Of a stretch of DNA of 64,000 nucleotides, positions 32,399-43,763 are shown piece by piece; the first letter of the stretch is position 1, and each line of letters starts with the position of its first letter. Origin of the DNA: Calycina herbarum (lineage: Eukaryota > Ascomycota > Leotiomycetes > Helotiales > Pezizellaceae); NCBI GenBank assembly GCA_001414485.1, contig LLEY01000113.1, positions 124,001-188,000 of the forward strand, given 5' to 3'. The translations under genes and the position numbers were made by a program. The notes below the pieces were generated by a model, which was not told the origin of the DNA, did no database searches, and saw only the letters and a list, made by a program, of their open reading frames with translations.

Positions 32399-33565
32399 AT
32401 GACAGGGCCCATATTGACACCGAGGCTGTGGGACGAAACAACCGCTGGTCTAGCATCCACCATCCGAACCATCGAGCTCACCGAAAAACTCGCGATCATC
32501 GAGACTATACTTCAACTCAACTTACACGACTCATGGGACCGCACTCACAAGACCTTACTACTCGAAGCATGCAGCCAAGCTTACCGAACTGAAAGAACTT
32601 TCGTTGAAGTCATCGCCAACACTCACCGTGGCATCCAAAACGGCACCGAAACCCAGGAAAACCTAGAGAGCTGGACAAAAAGCCTAGTTAAAGCAGAAAA
32701 AACATCCAAGAAGGCAGAAGCTGAGATTGAGCCTCTCCGAGCAAACTTGTGGGATGTAATCTTTGATGAGAAGAGGGCGATTGCTACTTTGGGAGAACGG
32801 GGATGGAGTGAACCCCAAAAACAGATCATTCAAAGACGACGGGATGAATTTCAACGCGCTTGTCGACGAATCGAGAATCTTCGCGAGGAAATCAAAGCTG
32901 TCATAACCGAAGAAAAGATACTGGCTGTCTATCGTGGAGAATCATTACTCGTCGCTTTCAACGCTCCAAGAAGCAGCTTTTTCCCCGAGGAGAGCAAATA
33001 CGACCCCGGAACCCAATCTAGCTCAGATGCCATACGTGAGAAACTCAAGGAGGATCGCCTGAGAGCCGCTATCAACGGTACGTCTCCTCTCAACTTAGCG
33101 CACCTCACACCAGAGCAAAAGAGAAAGTACGAGAACCTCCAAGAACGACGGCTGATGGTACAGCGAAGAGTGGAAGAACGTATGGAACGTTATTCGAAGT
33201 TCTACCCCTCCAACGAACTGCAAATCCCGTTTGAATTGTCTGACTCGGAGGATGAGAACGTTTTTGCTTACTCGAGCAGCAAACGAAGAAGAGTCAACAA
33301 TGTCTCAATCTATGAAAAGCTGAAAAAGCACTTTGAAGGCGCCTGTAAACCAATTGTGTACACCGGGTACACTGCGGAAAGAGCCAGGACTTTTGAAGGA
33401 TATGATGTCAGTCCAACAGGTGTGAACAGTCTGAGTGGTCGTCTCGGTGTGGGAGAAAGATTGGAAGTGAAAGCGTGTGTGAAAGGCAGAAAAGAGCAGA
33501 GAGAGATGACGCGCGAAAAAGAGGAGGAAAGAATGGCAAATGAAGATGGTTTGAAGCATAAGTAA
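32399..33565 (+). CDS. orphan charged coiled-coil protein
   Basis: 388-aa single-exon frame starting MTGPILTPRLWDETTAGLAS. Residues 70-190 are highly helical and charged (KAEKTSKKAEAEIE, then QKQIIQRRRDEFQRACRRIENLREE). A second helical block at about 235-275 includes PEQKRKYENLQERRLMVQRRVEER. An acidic patch followed by SSSKRRRVNN could be a nuclear localisation signal. A second basic/acidic stretch ends the protein (REKEEERMANEDGLKHK). No domain is recognised. It lies just right of repeat copy 2 and is probably lineage-restricted. Confidence 0.6.
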   Translation: MTGPILTPRLWDETTAGLASTIRTIELTEKLAIIETILQLNLHDSWDRTHKTLLLEACSQAYRTERTFVEVIANTHRGIQNGTETQENLESWTKSLVKAEKTSKKAEAEIEPLRANLWDVIFDEKRAIATLGERGWSEPQKQIIQRRRDEFQRACRRIENLREEIKAVITEEKILAVYRGESLLVAFNAPRSSFFPEESKYDPGTQSSSDAIREKLKEDRLRAAINGTSPLNLAHLTPEQKRKYENLQERRLMVQRRVEERMERYSKFYPSNELQIPFELSDSEDENVFAYSSSKRRRVNNVSIYEKLKKHFEGACKPIVYTGYTAERARTFEGYDVSPTGVNSLSGRLGVGERLEVKACVKGRKEQREMTREKEEERMANEDGLKHK

Positions 33566-34054
33566 ATGCAGCCACTTCAAATTCATCAAGGCATTGTTGG
33601 TATTGATATCGACGTGTAAAAATCACTTCGCTTCTGGGAGCTTTCTTTAGAACCATAGGCAGCTTGTGTGGGAAAAAACACCATTAGAGCAATTATTCAA
33701 CTCCCGAAAAGGGCAATGGATGAGTGAAAAGTTCAACCGCGTCGTCGAATAATGCCTTGTGAAAGTGAAATCTGTTCAAGCATATATCCGTCGGGTGCTA
33801 ACAGCCTCAAAACACGTGATTAGTCTCAAACCAGTAGGAGCTCAAGTCAAATATGTCGGGGTAAGAAACAAAAGAAGATAAAACGAACTCCGAGACATTG
33901 CTTCTTTACCGAATAGGTGTATTCAAAATCACTTACCTTCTCTAGATTTCATCTCCTTTCCAACTCACTCCCGTCATTAAACCAGGAGACACCCTGTCAC
34001 CGTTTTACGACTCTCTTCGCTTTTCGCTTCTAAACGCAATCTCAATTTTAAGCC

Positions 34055-34447
34055 ATGAAGCTATCAACTCCCGACCTACTCTTCATCTCACTATCATACC
34101 TATTCTTCCTCCTCCTACGCAGGAGACTGACAACAGCCCTAAACTCAGATTTACTTGCCATCAGCATAATCAATATGCTCATGCTCGGGTATGCCGCTGT
34201 TCTCTTTTATAGCATCTGCTTAGCGGCTACGATCCCACTAGCCTGCATCTTGCTGTTGCTCAAATACGCCGTGGATTTTTGTCGAAGTGTAATAACCACC
34301 ACAACCACATCCGTGATAACGAGCAAGTCAAATGGTAGGTATGCTGCTGAGATTATTTCTACCACGGTTGTGAAGGAGGAGTCGATATGGGAGGTGAGAG
34401 TGCGTGGTAATTTCAGAACTTCTGGTCCTTGGAGCATGGGGTACTAA
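34055..34447 (+). CDS. small membrane protein, unknown
   Basis: 130-aa frame starting MKLSTPDLLFISLSYLFFLLL. Two hydrophobic segments, residues 8-22 and 38-72 (the latter long enough for one or two spans), are followed by a Thr-rich linker and a basic/acidic C-terminus ending GPWSMGY. A CT-rich upstream leader precedes the ATG. There are no introns and no family is recognised. A secretory signal peptide is possible for the first segment, but an RRR stretch follows directly, so a membrane anchor is preferred. Confidence 0.5.
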   Translation: MKLSTPDLLFISLSYLFFLLLRRRLTTALNSDLLAISIINMLMLGYAAVLFYSICLAATIPLACILLLLKYAVDFCRSVITTTTTSVITSKSNGRYAAEIISTTVVKEESIWEVRVRGNFRTSGPWSMGY

Positions 34448-34873
34448 GAACATCCCGGCTGGGGCAAGTAAGAATTCGACAGCCAAACAGCGTGAAATAG
34501 AAACTACAATCTTAACTCAATAACGAGACGAATCGCGCAAGAGTAAACATGAACAACAAATCAAGAATCGTAACCAAAAGATGAAATGCACTCTCGTGAG
34601 AAACCAGACATTGAATTCCTATGCGTAATGTGCATACTTTCAAACGCTACCCAAGTGACGCCCCAAATAGTCCCACCCTGGCAAATAATAAGACCAGAGT
34701 ACTTCGAGGAACGTCACAACTCCCTAGAATATAAAAAACAGACTTGGTTTTCAAGCCACCCACACGCCGCAGAACGCCATGAATACCCATCCACCCCCTA
34801 TCCACAAATTCGTCAAAGGAACGCCCATAATTACATTCAAGCAAGTTGATCAGACAAAACGTGGTCAGCTCGG

Positions 34874-36561
34874 TCATTCCCCTTTGTGTTTTATCCTTCG
34901 TCCTCGATTACTCTGACCCTCACCAGTAGCTTGACGACTCATGGGAACACCTCCAAGATCGCTTGCTGCTTGGCTGAGCTGTTTCTCCATCATCTCGCCA
35001 CCCATACGATCGTCGTCATCCCGTTCGTTGCTTGTTCTTATATATCGGTGTTTATCATCGGCTTTGACGTAATACTGGAATAGACGAGGAACTGCAACGT
35101 TTTCCAGTAATGTCCTTCCGCCATTGTCAACATCGAGGTTCTTTCCATAGCCCTCCTTGTCATTATAAGACCGTGCGCGCCGGATTAAATCTAGCTCCGC
35201 AGCCGCATCCTCGGCTCCAAGAGGGGCAGGTTGATTCGCAGCCTCGCCCTTCCCAATTGTTTTCTGGATTGCGAGAAGTGGAGGGAGTTTCGGAATCTGG
35301 CGTGTGAGAGATTGTAGATTTCCAGGGAAATTGATGTCGCTGAACGCATCAACACCCATGCCAGTGACGAAATTTGGAACTCCTCTAGTACTGCGAGTCG
35401 CATGCGAATATTGCCTTTCCATCAAGGCACCACCAGGCGGAGATTCAGCATCTTCGTTTTCGTGCTCGTTCGCAGCGATTGCCTTTTCATGTTCCGAGTT
35501 TGATTCAGACTTGCCATTGGGAGGAGATTCGCCTTCCTCTGAGAATGGTGGGTGGCGTTGCATATGAGAATGCGCCGCCAAAGCCGCAACGTTGTAGGTC
35601 ATTCCCAATTCTTTCTCTGTGAAAAGCTTATCGACACTGTATAGGGGAGAATCGATTTGCGCAGTGTGCAAGGCATGTTTCTCCGCGAACCAAATTGGTG
35701 TGCTGTTCCCGTTATCGACACGCTGTCTTGTAGGAGCCGGTGATTCGTCGCTATCCACAGGTTTACGCTTCCGCTTGTTTCCCTCTCCAAATGTGGGCAT
35801 CTCCTCGGCATCACGGCGGTGCCTCGTGGCACGCTTGTTGTGCATGCCTCCGGGGCTCGATGGGTTCGCAATTCCGTACTGGCTTGGATGTAACAGAAGC
35901 GCATTGCTTTCGCCAACTTCCAAAGTCTCCTTCTCTTTCGCAAGTCGAGCTTTCTTGTTTGTGACACTATTGATTAATCGATCGCGGAGGGTGGTGGATA
36001 AGGCTTTGTGTTCGGTGGCTGCGAGCTTGAGTCTATAGGCGTGAGCGGCTTCAAGTTCGCTCATCTTGACGTCGAAATCTCGCTGCTTGTGGTCAGTCAT
36101 AGTTTTTCCAATATCGAGTCGACCATGCATACCTTGTGCATAACCAAAGCAGTATCTCTCTCTTCTATAGCGTCATTGACCTCCTTTGCGAAGTCTGCGT
36201 ATACCTTTCCGGCTCTTGGAGGGGCGTTAGGGCCAATGGACTTCATCATTGTCTTGCGGATATTATCTTGGACCAGCTCGTCGATTTCCATTGGGGAATT
36301 TCGCAGTTGTTCTTTGCCGTGAGCGTCGGCCTCCATGATGAGGTTCATGTCGATTTGAAGAGCCTGGAGCTGTTCCCGGTAGTGTACATCTCGATCGACA
36401 GAGAATTGGGCGGTGATATTTGCCAGACGTTCGGCTAGGAGAGTGCGCTTCTTGTCTCTTTTGGAGAGCTGCTGCTGAGGAGGGGAGTTGGACTGTTGTC
36501 GGTCGATTCTGTGGGATCCACCCATTATGGGGGATAGTTGAGGGGATTGACTCATTGCCAT
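34874..36561 (-). CDS. SDS3: Sds3-like subunit of a Rpd3/Sin3 deacetylase complex
   Basis: Exon 1 is 36561-36133 and exon 2 is 36085-34874, with a 47-nt intron GTATGC to CAAG (branch CTGAC), giving 546 aa. The N-terminal 180 residues show the Sds3-type helical core: SKRDKKRTLLAERLANITAQF, HYREQLQALQIDMNLIMEAD, VYADFAKEVNDAIEERDTAL and, across the splice, QRDFDVKMSELEAAHAYRLKLA. The central part has a basic KRKRKPVDSDES stretch. A conserved fungal block follows (TPIWFAEKHALHTAQIDSPL, LFTEKELGMTYNVAALAAHS). The C-terminus is low-complexity. In yeast Sds3 scaffolds the large Rpd3 complex. Assignment rests on helix pattern and motif resemblance; the related Dep1 is the main alternative. Confidence 0.6.
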
Positions 36562-37202
36562 GGTCGAAGCCTCTCTGTGATCGCTGGGGAGTATGAGCTA
36601 CAAGTTCTGGCAGTTATAGAGAATCAAATCGGGAGTTGAAGGTGAGGAGGATTTTGTCGCAGTGTTTTGGGGGCCTTTGTCCTCTGTAGAATGGGACGTG
36701 GAACAGCTTGATTATTGAAAATCAATATTCCTGAAAGAATAGGATAACGCTCGCAGGGTTTGAGGAGGAGGGCGGCATCGGCAGATAAGTAGACAAGTGT
36801 TGGAAATGTGAAGTTGGTGTAAATCCAGCTTGCAAGCGGCGTCACAAGGACCCGCTGGGATGTTCCGCAATGTTTTCCGCCGGCACAATCCTAGTCACGT
36901 GTACATACCACTGCCCCCAGTTTTCCCCGCAAATCACAGCTCAGGAAGATTATCACATTCAATCCTCGGCCTAGTTATCTGCATCTTCTCAAATTTATCG
37001 ACAAAGAATTTTAAGGTTTATTTATATTGTGTTTGGTGTCTTACTATCAACAGCTATTGTCAGGTGGTCAAAGTCAAATGCTAATCTTTATCATCTCAAG
37101 TTCTTAGTTTATATGCACCTGAAGCGGAAAGCATGATGATCGTCTAATAGTACAAAAGTCCGGCAAAAGTCCACTATTCAACAACTTTCTCGTCCCCCCA
37201 GT
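36562..37202. other. intergenic region
   Basis: About 640 bp upstream of the Sds3-like gene and downstream of the HET gene. A short minus-strand open frame at 36624-36845 lacks support. Nothing else was recognised. Confidence 0.4.
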
Positions 37203-38492
37203 TCATCGCAATTTGAACCACTTGGACTCAAAATTTGACATTTGTTCGATTGCCTCCCCATCCATCATTCCATCTACATAACACTCGCCTATGAACTTGT
37301 ATTCATTGGTTCCTCTTATCTCTCGGAGTACAACTGGCACAGAGCATCCAAAAAGAATGCAAATCAAATCATTTTCCCGGGCTTTATTTGGTCCCAACCC
37401 CACGAGGCTTCTCCCTCCATTGGTGTCAGTAGTACGAAAACACGTTCTTTCCCAAACAACCTGACGAATACGATCTATAAACTCTATCATGCCCTCCGGT
37501 GTCTTGTTTAGATCCTTGACGCTATTGATGTTGAAATATGGTACATCTTTGTGTAGTTCAAGGCATTCATAGCAAGCTCGTCGATACCAACTTTTGACGG
37601 GACCCCCATCTGGCCCACGATTCGCGACAAGTGTCCGCCAAAATTGGTCAACTCTTGAGTCGGAGGCTGTTATGTCTGTGGACCAGCCCAATATACTAAG
37701 ATGATTTGTTTTGATGATACCACCCGACCAAGATGCGAAGTCTTCAATTATACCGAGCTGGATACCTCGAACGCTTAATGTGCCGTCGAACATCTGCGGA
37801 AGATCTTCCGGTGTTTCTGATGGCTCTGCATACTCTCCGGGAACTGCCTTCGAAAATTCTTTGGGAGCTGGCGGTCGCGCTCTTGTCTTCCCGAACTTGT
37901 AGGATGGTGATAACTTCCCAGACGCGCGGTAAATGCCTCGCTCGGCACCTACGAAGCTATCGCCATTCAACCTGCTGCAATACAGGTAGTTTTCTTTTGG
38001 AAGCCCAAACGCATGCCCCTCCAATGAAAGTATCCAAGATGGAACGCCTTGATCTCCTCTAAGATCCTGGATAGGGGCCCAATGTCGACATAAAATATCC
38101 AGTGAGTTCGATGTTTCAATGCAATATTCAATAAATCCAGCGCAAACATCTATCAGGCATTTGTTGTAGTTGGGTTCAAGTCGTTCATCGATCGTTTTTG
38201 TTTGAAAACTCCGAGTAACGAAAAGTGAGTGTATTAGGTTCTTCAACAGCCACCAAAACAGTGCAACCAATCCTTGAATGCTAAGGGTGAGAGACGAAAA
38301 GAGTATTGCGCTTGTATTTGAGCTTGATCTGGAGGAAGCACAAGAAAGTGATGTTGTACTACTGTCGAGAACTGGCATCGATACTGTCTTTTGCGACCAA
38401 GATTGCGGAAGTGGGCTGTAATTCCAGAACACAATTATTGCAAAATACATTGCCCAGAAGTCCCAGGTAAGAAGCCGATAGCTAATGTTCAT
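37203..38492 (-). CDS. C-terminal part of a HET-domain protein
   Basis: 429-aa frame beginning MNISYRLLTWDFWAMYFAIIVFW. It has the usual C-terminal region of long HET proteins: IEYCIETSNSLDILCRHWAP, VPSWILSLEGHAFG, NRGPDGGPVKSWYRRACYEC, RIRQVVWERTCFRTTD, LVGLGPNKARENDLICILFG and FIGECYVDGMMDGEAI. Two hydrophobic segments near residues 10-30 and 70-95 suggest membrane association. Its frame overlaps the end of the upstream HET frame by ATGA, and the sequence just before its ATG in the same frame (TTLEIFQRAAQDRASRKES) also reads as HET-like protein. It is therefore probably not a separate gene but the second half of one gene broken by a frame change near 38560. Confidence 0.7.
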   Translation of the reverse strand: MNISYRLLTWDFWAMYFAIIVFWNYSPLPQSWSQKTVSMPVLDSSTTSLSCASSRSSSNTSAILFSSLTLSIQGLVALFWWLLKNLIHSLFVTRSFQTKTIDERLEPNYNKCLIDVCAGFIEYCIETSNSLDILCRHWAPIQDLRGDQGVPSWILSLEGHAFGLPKENYLYCSRLNGDSFVGAERGIYRASGKLSPSYKFGKTRARPPAPKEFSKAVPGEYAEPSETPEDLPQMFDGTLSVRGIQLGIIEDFASWSGGIIKTNHLSILGWSTDITASDSRVDQFWRTLVANRGPDGGPVKSWYRRACYECLELHKDVPYFNINSVKDLNKTPEGMIEFIDRIRQVVWERTCFRTTDTNGGRSLVGLGPNKARENDLICILFGCSVPVVLREIRGTNEYKFIGECYVDGMMDGEAIEQMSNFESKWFKLR

Positions 38493-39731
38493 TGACTCCT
38501 TCCTGCTAGCTCGATCCTGTGCCGCTCTTTGAAAAATTTCAAGTGTCGTGTCATTTGTCTCTCTGTGTCCTTGGCTATCTGCAAAACCGCAAATACGGTA
38601 TCCTTGGGGTCTTTTGCCTCGAAGGCGAATAAAATGGAGGAGACGAGATGTTCCAAGGTAACCAAACGTTGTATAATTTTACCCTCTTTAGATCTGCGGA
38701 ATAGATTACTGGTTGCATTGACCAGTACACTAGCACCTAAAGATCGTGCATCCAGAGCATTGAAAGTGTCTTTAGAGTCTTCTAGGGCGTTGTACTCCGG
38801 TTCTCGCCCCAGAGCCTTTCTGATCTTTTCGTGCTTCGTTGTAAACAGTGCGATTGCATCCGAGAAATCCAGCCATGATAGACTGAAATTTCCATAACAT
38901 ACACGTGCATGAGTAGCTAGAGCAAGCTCTTGAATGACCCATCTACGACCAAAATACTTCGATCGCATGAGCTTGACAACCCGTTTGCAATTCTGTTTTG
39001 ACTCGTCCTCATTGTTCTCGAGTTTCTCCCCAAAATTGTCTAACTCCGGTAGGCTGAGGATCCGAGTCAGAAAATCAAATGTCTTCTTTGTCTCTTCCTC
39101 GGCTTCCCCCTTTCCAAGCCAGATGCACACTTCAGTTGCCTGCATATATACCTCATGCATCAAAGCAACCTGTGCTGCTCTTTCTCCCTGGTCCATCTGG
39201 TTGATGCATAAAGCATCGGACCACACGATCACATCCTCGTCCTTACTTCTCAGTTGGCGGAGAGCGGCGTTCAGATTATCTTGGACAAACATCACTCCGG
39301 GCTTTAGGCGATCAGAAGATCTGGAACTCAAGGCAGCATGAAAATTTGGCATACGCCTCGCGATCGTCTCACGAGTCGTGTCTTCAGCAAAGAGTGCCAC
39401 CGGGTGTTGGGCAGTGTCTTTGCCCCACTAAAATCTCAGCATAATTTCAAAGAAGGAAAATAGAAGGTATAATTACGTAGTAAGAAAGTGCTGTATAATC
39501 AACAAATGCATCGGCGTCTCTGCGCTCGGTCAAAGCACGTGTTTGAAGACATCCTTCCAATTGGGAATCTTCCTTCCCTTTGTATAGCTTTAAAACCCTG
39601 ATCTCGTGGTCAGGGTCAATGCTTTTGTAACGGTAGGTATTCTCTTTGGGAATTTTCTTAGCGGCGCTGAGAAGTCGAGTTCGAGTTGTGGTTGCAGTAG
39701 CAACAATTTGTGTAGATCGAGCTTCACTCAT
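38489..39731 (-). CDS. HET-domain (heterokaryon incompatibility) protein, N-terminal part
   Basis: HET-domain proteins of filamentous fungi act in allorecognition, where incompatible forms trigger cell death after hyphal fusion. Exon 1 is 39731-39477 and exon 2 is 39427-38489, with a 49-nt intron ending TTTTAG, giving 397 aa as open. HET motifs: DYTALSYYWG across the splice, VMFVQDNLNAALRQLR, VIVWSDALCINQMDQGERAAQV, VYMQATEVCIWLGKG, then YFGRRWVIQELALATHARVCYG. The DPKDTVFAVLQIAKDT block is followed within 30 codons by a stop, whereas the frame +1 carries the expected continuation. The gene may be frameshifted; the HET domain itself is intact. Allelic or functional status cannot be judged from one sequence. 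Confidence 0.8.
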
Positions 39732-41726
39732 GCTGTCGTCGTGATTGCTTGTGTTTGGCGAATTCCTGCGGTGACGCTTTGCGTGACTGGACGGGATTTC
39801 GAACTGGGGAATATATGAGCTATGAAAAAATGCATGCTATTGGGAAATAAAAAGGTTGGTGGCCTGTAGGTGAGCTGAGCTTTGCGGCTCTCAAGTCCTT
39901 CAGCGAAATCCCTGGCGCCTTTTGAATGGTGTTTCTTATTTCACGTGGTGTAACACACTATCAAAGGAAATGATCTGCAGCCCCCATTCAAGGTAATAGC
40001 GCGCGTATTGCATTGTGGTGGCTGCTTCTTTCTCAAAATTGACAATCCCGCAGTTGCGCGGGCTTTTATCCGTATGAGGCTGCAGATGCATGGTTGATTT
40101 TCTTTTGAATGCGTGCTTGATGCGTGCTTCGGACGCCTTTTCCCGCCGCAACAATATTCGCAATGCCACCACAACTAAGTATATTGTCTGACTCAATTCG
40201 GTCGCCTTTTTCTGACAGAAGGAATGTTAGGTTTGCCATTTCTCGCTTATATTTCAACGGGGCTTGAGTCGCTTACTGGGTGCTTACTGCGGCCTCTCTC
40301 ATGCTTTCCAGACAGGGAATATCTGAGAAAGTTTCTGAGAAATCCTTAGAAGATCAACACTGCAAGTTATTATTGTTCTTGATTTTCTTATTAAATAAGA
40401 AACATCAATGTAGCCCTTTCCTTTAACAATTTGAAACGGTTAGCTCTAGCGCAATTTCCCATTTTTCCCTAGAAAACTTCTATCATGTGTGGTCAGTGAC
40501 AAAATACACGCGTGGCCAGAAATGAGCAAACAATAAGTCAGCCTTGACCTCTTTCTCCTCGTTTTATTGAACAGCTTCTTGAGATTCCTGGACAATGTTA
40601 GCGGCTAGCTGCTTCGCAGAAGCCATACTCTAGCTTTAAATTTTTGACTCTATGAACGTAGATTAGAGTTGCTTGTTGATCTTATGTAGTAAGAGACCCA
40701 CATTCTCAAAGGACCTCTCTCTGACACAAAAAAAAAAAAAACTTATTGCAAAACCTTTGCTACAATCTTGAAAAATGACGAGAAATAACCGGAAAAACAC
40801 TGATAAAACCTTCACTGCACAACTATAGGTCGTGCATCATCACTGAAAGAGACGCAGAAATTGAGAGGGGCCCAATTGCCGTTAGCACTTATATATACCT
40901 ACGCTCTCTTTGATTGTGACGTCCCATTCCAAAATAGCGGTTCTCGTCTTAAGTTCTTGTAGACTGAGTGAGACAGGAAGCCAAGCTAGTTGTTTAGGCA
41001 GCGTCTGTATTTTTCGATTCTGTGTTTGTAGCCTGATTCTTGGCTGAAAGGAACTTGCGAAGAGAAGAAAATTTGCTTTGAACCAAGAAGACAATTCTTG
41101 TTGGCTTATGCGGCACACCCTTTTCTAGAATTGTTGAGTGGCTTAAGGTAGCCCAGGAGATGTGGTAGTTGTAGCATAGAGTTAGACGCCTTCGTTTTTA
41201 AAAGGTAAGGAAATGGAAACGCCCAGAAAGATTGTGTACAGTCCCTTCCTCCAAACGCAATCATTCGCAGAGCCTCTCATAAACTCTCTTCGAGGCAGTA
41301 TATTTTTCCCTTCAAGTTTATTCAAACCACGATGTCTTGATCTTGAGAGCTAATAAATTGTGCTTAACAATAATTCTCTGTAGAACAAAGCAATTCTTCG
41401 CCGGAGCCGCACCTCCTTACTTTGGTGACTCGCTTTGTTCAGGTGGTGCTACACACCCAGCAGCCTTTCATATCCCGAACCAATAAGAAAAGCCCAAAAA
41501 CCTACAGTGCTACTTCCTGCAGCCACGGGCATTCCAACTTTGGTATACGCAAGCGAACTTAAATAACTAAGGTCCTTTTATCTACGCTAAGATCCCAACC
41601 TCCGTAAATATGGAGAAAGTAATACAGCAGAAGAATTTTCGCGTTGAAATGAAAGATACCCAAAAACTGTATTAAGTTCTACTATGATCCGAGCTGAACC
41701 TCTTGTGTTACCTCATCGGTAAAAGC
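39732..41726. other. intergenic region between divergent HET and tail-anchored genes
   Basis: About 2 kb with only short open frames (under 90 codons) that overlap and lack splice logic. AT-rich patches and an A13 run at about 40729-40741 occur. No RNA gene or clear repeat was recognised. It contains the upstream regions of both flanking genes. Confidence 0.5.
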
Positions 41727-43138
41727 ATGTCAGACGTGAACCGACCACCAGACGAAACATCCCACGTTTTGCTATGCGAAGGTGGCGTTATTATCAATAT
41801 TGCGCAGCCCAAGGAATGTGAGACTTATTTTGTATTGCAATCCTTACTGAATCGAATACATGCGGTAAGCCATATGATAGGGTCACCAGCTCCGCCACTG
41901 GGCGCGAGGCTCCCGTTATTTCTCTCCAGCTCAGCCCTGGTACACTCCTTAAGAAAGTAACAAAATGTCAGCGACAGGGTCAAACCTCTGCAACTATCCA
42001 CTGCATTCTTGAGAATCCACCAGTCGATCATAGCTTCAATCAGCATACTCATCTTGGCAAAATGGGATTTTTAGCTATCAATGTAAACACTTACGTTGAC
42101 ATTGCGACGACGATCGCTTCGCAAGGGCGTCCCTACGGAGAGCTTCGTTGGAAATGCAAGGACCCGACGACAAAAAGCGACTTTGTTGAACCACGGAATG
42201 GTAGATCTGAATGGGAGGAGCGAATCGAATACTGGAAAAATAAATTCCCTGACAATGGAACCCCTATTGAACAATGTGCCGACCTCAAAGACATAGAAAT
42301 TGGCACCATTATTCTTCAGCAACCTATACCGGGTATGGCAGTTTGGAACGTTCTACAAGCGTGCTATGAACTCGATCGTATCATTTTTGCAAGTCCAAAA
42401 GACCGGAAAATTGTAGCAGGGTGGGAGAAGCTGCCTGTCTTCGAATATTTAGATGACATACAAGTCACAGAATATTGGAAAAACTCGCTGGCGGAGTTCA
42501 CGAAAGAATGGAAAAGGCTGGCTGAGGAGTCGAATGAGGGCGATTTTAAAAAACCTGGGAGAAAGGTTGGCAGCAAGAGACGGAACAAGAAATTATCAAG
42601 CCTTGATGACCGAATCTCAGATATCAGACGCAGCGTTGATAGATTGGAAGATTTGTGGTCGAAGCTTCATCGAACATTCTCGCAAAACATGAAGGGATCT
42701 ATGGTTGCCAGGAATATGCTAGATGCAATTGGCAAGTCAATTGAGAGCAAATTCTCAATGATTGGCTCCGCATTGACGGGCGAAGAAAACAAAGAGGTAC
42801 CAAATGACCCTCTGAAAAAAGGTACGTCAAACCAACAATTGCAATGCTTTTGACTAAAACTTTCGCGATAGCTAGCCCCGGTTCACCTCCAGACCCGAAG
42901 CCGTTGAGCGGGGCAGGTCGCAAAAATAGCTTCAAAGATATGATGCACGAACCAGCAGCCAAAGGAAAGCAAATTGGTAAATTCTTCTACTCTAGGAAAT
43001 ATTCAAAGCTGATTTTTTTGCTTAGCTGTGGCGGCTGCGGTAGAGAAAGATAAATGGGCTACCCTCCAATCCATGGCTTTCGTCGCAATTCTAGTTGGTG
43101 TCTTGTCATTGGCACAGAGATACCTCGTTGCTTGTTGA
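41727..43138 (+). CDS. unknown tail-anchored membrane protein
   Basis: Four exons: 41727-41864, 41978-42821, 42872-42976 and 43026-43138, all phases consistent, 399 aa. The first intron (113 nt) contains stops, and removing it joins LLNRIHA to GQTSATIHCILENPPVDHSF. The body is globular, with RPYGELRWKCKD, IPGMAVWNVLQACYELDRII and VTEYWKNSLAEFTKEWKRLAEE, then a basic stretch (KKPGRKVGSKRRNKK). A helix SLDDRISDIRRSVDRLEDLW, resembling a coiled coil, follows. The last exon encodes a single hydrophobic span (TLQSMAFVAILVGVLSLAQR) five residues from the end, a typical tail anchor. No family is recognised. It is divergent from the HET gene; a functional link is speculation. Confidence 0.65.
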
Positions 43139-43763
43139 ACACAGTTTAATGGTGGAATGCGAAAAAAAAGTTTGGTAAGAAAATATGAATCGAGGATTCG
43201 CAACACTGTTAGCTCGAAAGGTAAGTTTGTTCAAATAAAGTGATTATTCATCATTTTTTAAACGTCTCAGAAACAAAACCTAAAAAAGCATTTTAACCAA
43301 GTCTGGACGTAGTTTAGATTCGCTTCCAACTTTTGGAAAATGATTTTGACTCTATCTCTTTAGATATGTCGGCAAATTTTGATTCTTGAATTCGTTTACC
43401 GAGTCGCATTGGTTCATGGCCAAGTATCTCACTTCCGTCACATTCACTGAATAAGTATCAAGGCTACCAATCAAAGCACGAGTACTTGTATTCAATGAAC
43501 AGTTAGTTATTCTAGAATGTCTAGAATAACCAAAACAAACAAAAAAAATGAATTTCAACAGGCTTACGCTTTCTTATACACATAATTCGACTTCCCTAGA
43601 TCTATTAGTAACAATTTGATCTGATATATATTATTCCAGCCTAAACTTATCCATAACGTATGTTCAGGCTTCCAGGGCTCGGAAGATGGTATTTCTATCT
43701 ACTTGTGTTCAGGTGATAACTCGCTTATAAAATCCCCCATCCAAGCTATCTGAATTCGGGGTT
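43139..43763. other. intergenic region with palindrome
   Basis: About 620 bp between convergent genes. A near palindrome TTATTCTAGAATGTCTAGAATAA lies at about 43503-43525. TATTATTCCAGCCTAAAC at about 43629-43646 resembles the end of the dispersed relic repeat in inverse orientation. No coding. Confidence 0.4.
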
